Shown here piece after piece: positions 25,470 to 27,953 of a DNA stretch of 27,953 nucleotides. The notes beneath the pieces were generated by a model. It made no database searches and had not been told where the DNA came from. It saw only the letters and a list, made by a program, of their open reading frames with translations. Where the stretch lies: positions 1 to 27,953 of the forward strand of contig JAVBLE010000078.1 of assembly GCA_031553685.1 (NCBI GenBank). Direction: 5' to 3'. Made by a program: the position numbers and the translations under genes. The first letter of the stretch is position 1. Each line of letters starts with the position of its first letter. Origin of the DNA: JAFGVL01 sp031553685. Its GTDB lineage: Bacteria > Bacteroidota > Bacteroidia > Bacteroidales > Paludibacteraceae.

Positions 25470-25535
25470 GTCATTGCGGGCTTGACCCGCAATCCCCATA
25501 TTAACAGGAGATTCCGCATCAAGTGCGGAATGACG
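25470..25535. repeat. two-module REP-like palindrome between cas1 and cas2
   Basis: Module 1 (25470-25494) runs GTCATTGCGGGC...CCCGCAATC; module 2 (25504-25535) is acaggagatt plus CCGCATCAAGTGCGG plus AATGACG. Each forms a small hairpin, and the outer ends GTCATT and AATGAC are also inverted, so the whole can fold as one structure. It fills most of the 83 nt between cas1 and cas2. Relatives lie in mnmE and menE. Confidence 0.85.
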
Positions 25536-25549
25536 AAAATGATAACGAT

Positions 25550-25891
25550 ATGGAACTATCTTCACGCCTAAACCAATACCGAGTTATGTGGGTGCTTGTA
25601 TTTTTCGATTTGCCTACAGAAACGAAAAAGGATAGAAAAATCTATACCGATTTTCGCAAGAAACTGATTAATGACGGGTTCACCATGTTTCAGTTCTCTA
25701 TCTACTTGCGTCATTGTCCCAGTGCCGAAAATGCTGAAGTACACATCAAGCGGGTGAAAAATGCTCTTCCCGAACGCGGTTATGTGGGCATTCTCTGTAT
25801 TACCGACAAACAGTTTGGCAATATGGATATTTTCTTTGGCAAAAAGGAAGAACAAAAGCAAGTGGGCTGGCAACAGTTGGAGTTGTTTTAG
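25550..25891 (+). CDS. cas2: CRISPR-associated protein Cas2
   Basis: Small partner of Cas1 in spacer acquisition. The start is the ATG at 25550 (MELSSRLNQYRVMWVLVFFD, 113 aa). An upstream in-frame GTG at 25523 lies inside the palindromic repeat and would add nine non-conserved residues. The first beta strand ends VLVFFDLPTETKKDRKIYTD, with the conserved aspartate of the Cas2 ferredoxin fold, followed by FRKKLINDGFTMFQFSIYLR. The C-terminus ends WQQLELF, as type II-C Cas2 often does. It is separated from cas1 by a REP-like element, unlike the tight cas9-cas1 junction, and is followed by a hairpin terminator. Confidence 0.95.
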   Translation: MELSSRLNQYRVMWVLVFFDLPTETKKDRKIYTDFRKKLINDGFTMFQFSIYLRHCPSAENAEVHIKRVKNALPERGYVGILCITDKQFGNMDIFFGKKEEQKQVGWQQLELF

Positions 25892-25893
25892 AA

Positions 25894-25921
25894 AGAAAAA
25901 ATCCCGATCAAAGTCGGGATT
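25894..25921. terminator. hairpin between cas2 and the CRISPR array, stronger on the minus strand
   Basis: AATCCCGA (25900-25907) pairs with TCGGGATT (25914-25921). On the plus strand it is followed only by ctttgttt. On the minus strand it is followed by an uninterrupted T-run (TTTTTTC). It can end the cas operon, but its better U-tract would stop RNA coming from the array toward cas2. Confidence 0.75.
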
Positions 25922-25927
25922 CTTTGT

Positions 25928-25983
25928 TTGAAAACAGTCATTTTTTAGAATTCTAATTCTTGATGTAATTTATTGAAAGACAG
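25928..25983. other. leader region with inverted repeat-like fragments
   Basis: TTGAAAACAGT (25928-25938) is the exact reverse complement of the first 11 nt of the CRISPR repeat. Further on, GAATTC (25948-25953) and ttcttgatgta-attt-attgaaagacag (25957-25983) follow the order of the reverse-complemented repeat with gaps. This may be a decayed repeat in inverted orientation in the cas2-side leader (25922-26001). Confidence 0.5.
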
Positions 25984-26001
25984 ACTTGTGTTTGTAGGTC
26001 T

Positions 26002-27483
26002 ACTGTTTTCAATACATCAAAGATACAATTTGAAAGGAATTCACAGCCCTGAGCACTGTAATAATCGTAATTGTAAACTGTTTTCAATACATCAAAGATA
26101 CAATTTGAAAGGAATTCACAGCAAGCGGTCGTTGTCTTCACGCTCACCGGCAACTGTTTTCAATACATCAAAGATACAATTTGAAAGGAATTCACAGCCC
26201 TCCAAATACAGGGGCTCGCCGTCGTTATACTGTTTTCAATACATCAAAGATACAATTTGAAAGGAATTCACAGCCTGCCATAATTAAAGGCCTTTAATGT
26301 AATCACTGTTTTCAATACATCAAAGATACAATTTGAAAGGAATTCACAGCTGCCCAGCAGATGGCTATGTAACGCCATTTACTGTTTTCAATACATCAAA
26401 GATACAATTTGAAAGGAATTCACAGCCACAAACAAGTGCGCCTGCAGGAGCCACAAACTGTTTTCAATACATCAAAGATACAATTTGAAAGGAATTCACA
26501 GCCCAGCGTTGATATGTTCAAACGGATGACCTACTGTTTTCAATACATCAAAGATACAATTTGAAAGGAATTCACAGCGAGAAGAGGAACTTAAAAATGT
26601 GTATGGAAACTGTTTTCAATACATCAAAGATACAATTTGAAAGGAATTCACAGCAATCGGTAGGGTAGGGGGGAAGAATTTCCAACTGTTTTCAATACAT
26701 CAAAGATACAATTTGAAAGGAATTCACAGCTCTCGGCAATGGGGAATTATGCCCGCGCTAACTGTTTTCAATACATCAAAGATACAATTTGAAAGGAATT
26801 CACAGCCTATCTTTTCGCATTCGTTTATCGTGTGGAACTGTTTTCAATACATCAAAGATACAATTTGAAAGGAATTCACAGCCCATACGGGCGCGTTGTG
26901 CTGCTTGTGCTGACTGTTTTCAATACATCAAAGATACAATTTGAAAGGAATTCACAGCGGCAATCATTAGTTTGCTTCTTATTTACAGACTGTTTTCAAT
27001 ACATCAAAGATACAATTTGAAAGGAATTCACAGCAAAACTAAAACCTTACTTAATAATTGGCGGACTGTTTTCAATACATCAAAGATACAATTTGAAAGG
27101 AATTCACAGCCACTTGGTCGGAGGTTGGTAATTTGAAATAACTGTTTTCAATACATCAAAGATACAATTTGAAAGGAATTCACAGCCAATGAGAAATATT
27201 TTGCCCCAAATTTAAACTGTTTTCAATACATCAAAGATACAATTTGAAAGGAATTCACAGCTCCCCTCTTACAGCTTCGGGGCTTGCTTTAACTGTTTTC
27301 AATACATCAAAGATACAATTTGAAAGGAATTCACAGCAAGTATTTGATATTTGAATTTCAAGTTCCGACTGTTTTCAATACATCAAAGATACAATTTGAA
27401 AGGAATTCACAGCATACAATTGATGGCAAAGAGATACAACTAAACTGTTTTCAATACATCAAAGATACAATTTGAAAGGAATT
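26002..27483 (-). CRISPR. type II-C CRISPR array, 20 repeats, 19 spacers
   Basis: The repeat is 46 nt; on the plus strand it starts ACTGTTTTCAATACATC and ends GAAAGGAATTCACAGC. Starts run from 26002 to 27444 in steps of 75-76. Spacers are 30 nt, except two of 29 (26048-26076 and 27187-27215). The first 19 repeats look identical. The last (27444-27483) loses its final six bases (CACAGC replaced by ttatca), which marks the leader-distal end and puts the leader next to cas2. Strand is given as minus because the tracr anti-repeat is complementary to that strand's repeat (GCTGTGAATTCC...), and that form resembles Bacteroides repeats I recall starting GTTGTG. Spacer targets cannot be judged here. 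Confidence 0.97.
26018..26025 (-). promoter_or_regulatory. repeat-embedded -7 box (first of 20 copies)
   Basis: Minus strand TATCTTTG lies at positions 17-24 of every repeat (counted on the plus strand), including the degenerate last one (27460-27467). A CTG 18 nt upstream, at the repeat edge, is one mismatch from the -33 TTG. Transcripts would start about 8-10 nt before each spacer. Known for Neisseria and Campylobacter II-C arrays; here it is inferred from the consensus. Confidence 0.6.
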
Positions 27484-27523
27484 TTATCATACCTGATAAT
27501 CAATCATTTACTTCCATGTCTTG

Positions 27524-27531
27524 CAAAGATA
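27524..27531 (-). promoter_or_regulatory. possible external promoter for the array
   Basis: Minus strand TATCTTTG lies 41 nt beyond the degenerate repeat and points into the array. No good TTG is seen 19-21 nt upstream. The rest of 27484-27610 shows no gene. Confidence 0.4.
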
Positions 27532-27610
27532 CAGCAATATATTAGTAACACTGTCTGCTTTTTTTGAGGACTTGGAATGTTCGAGGGATTTTGCTGATAT
27601 TTTGTCTGAT

Positions 27611-27940
27611 TTATTTCTGTTTCAGTACAAAACACTCTTCTTCCTCCTGATCGTGCATGTAAAGCGAAACGACGAACGGAAAGGATTTGATAACCGGGTC
27701 AAATGCGCCTTCTTTTTGCAGTTTCATCAATGCCCAGGCCATGATGTGGTATTTTTCTTCCACCTGTTCCTGATAATCGTCCATGTCTTCTTTGGTGTCG
27801 GAAAAATAAAAATCTTCCAGAAATAACTCATTTCCTATTTCACCATCTTCTATTTCGAAGCCTTGCAGGTAACACGATTCATCGGCGACATCGTGTGTTG
27901 CCAATGCGAATCCGGATATTTTTTCGTTGTTTTTTGCCAT
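27611..27940 (-). CDS. unrecognised acidic protein, possibly cut by the window edge
   Basis: I do not recognise this gene. From the ATG at 27940 it gives 109 aa, strongly acidic, for example FEIEDGEIGNELFLEDFYF and MHDQEEEECFVLKQK. No signal peptide or membrane helix is seen. The frame is still open upstream to the edge (reading ELEE before the Met), so the true start may lie outside. It reads toward the CRISPR array, ending 128 nt from the last repeat. Nothing indicates a CRISPR role. Confidence 0.6.
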   Translation of the reverse strand: MAKNNEKISGFALATHDVADESCYLQGFEIEDGEIGNELFLEDFYFSDTKEDMDDYQEQVEEKYHIMAWALMKLQKEGAFDPVIKSFPFVVSLYMHDQEEEECFVLKQK

Positions 27941-27953
27941 TTCTTCAAGTTCG

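Noticed and set aside
25523..25549. Earlier GTG start for cas2
   Set aside because: It lies inside the palindromic repeat and adds MRNDENDND, unlike known Cas2 starts; the ATG at 25550 fits better.
25973..27020. Open frames across the CRISPR array reading FNTSKIQFERNS repeatedly
   Set aside because: They are translations of the 46-nt repeat and spacers, not genes; no start signals and no protein-like variation.
27444..27483. Degenerate last repeat as the tracrRNA anti-repeat
   Set aside because: It lacks the bases that would pair with the start of the crRNA handle and has no tail hairpin or terminator after it, while the copy at 19862-19885 has promoter, pairing, tail and terminator.

Overview
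The window looks like a chromosomal segment of a Bacteroidota bacterium, most likely Bacteroidales-like. It is AT-rich, and Bacteroidota-type promoters (a TTG near -33 and TAnnTTTG near -7) sit before many genes. GldB and GldG homologues are present, one secreted nuclease carries a type IX secretion sorting domain, and the Cas9/repeat family is the one typical of this phylum.

Layout. 1-497: no gene, a perfect REP-like hairpin and the rplY promoter. 498-6281 (+): housekeeping genes rplY, pth, an S4-domain Hsp15-like gene, proS, a uridine-phosphorylase-like gene and mnmE. 6438-13395 (-): menE-like ligase, long acyl-CoA ligase, XRE-cupin regulator, gltX and gldG. 13396-14072: a gene-free island of nested palindromic repeats between the divergent gldG and gldB. 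14073-19716 (+): gldB, a WalJ/YycJ metallo-hydrolase, a secreted T9SS endonuclease/exonuclease/phosphatase-family nuclease, and pckA. 19740-27483: a complete type II-C CRISPR-Cas locus. 27611-27953 (-): an unrecognised acidic protein at the window edge.

The CRISPR locus has a tracrRNA gene read leftward from a promoter back-to-back with the cas9 promoter, then cas9 (1519 aa), cas1 (ATGA overlap), a REP-like palindrome, cas2, and 20 repeats of 46 nt with 19 spacers of 29-30 nt. There is no cas4 or csn2. Comparing the tracr anti-repeat with the repeat shows that crRNAs must be read from the minus strand, against the cas genes. Each repeat carries a perfect TATCTTTG box on that strand. The hairpin between cas2 and the array has its U-run on that strand too, so it would end array transcripts coming toward cas2. 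The far terminal repeat has lost only the 6 nt that would pair with tracrRNA and keeps the TATCTTTG box.

A second theme is small palindromic elements. They occur in intergenic regions, inside the cas operon and inside the coding sequences of mnmE and menE. Two inverted repeats each carry a short insertion in one arm only. The CRISPR system is a recognisable family rather than a new one. Its most notable points are the repeat-embedded promoters, the large Cas9 and the repeat-like inverted fragments beside cas2.
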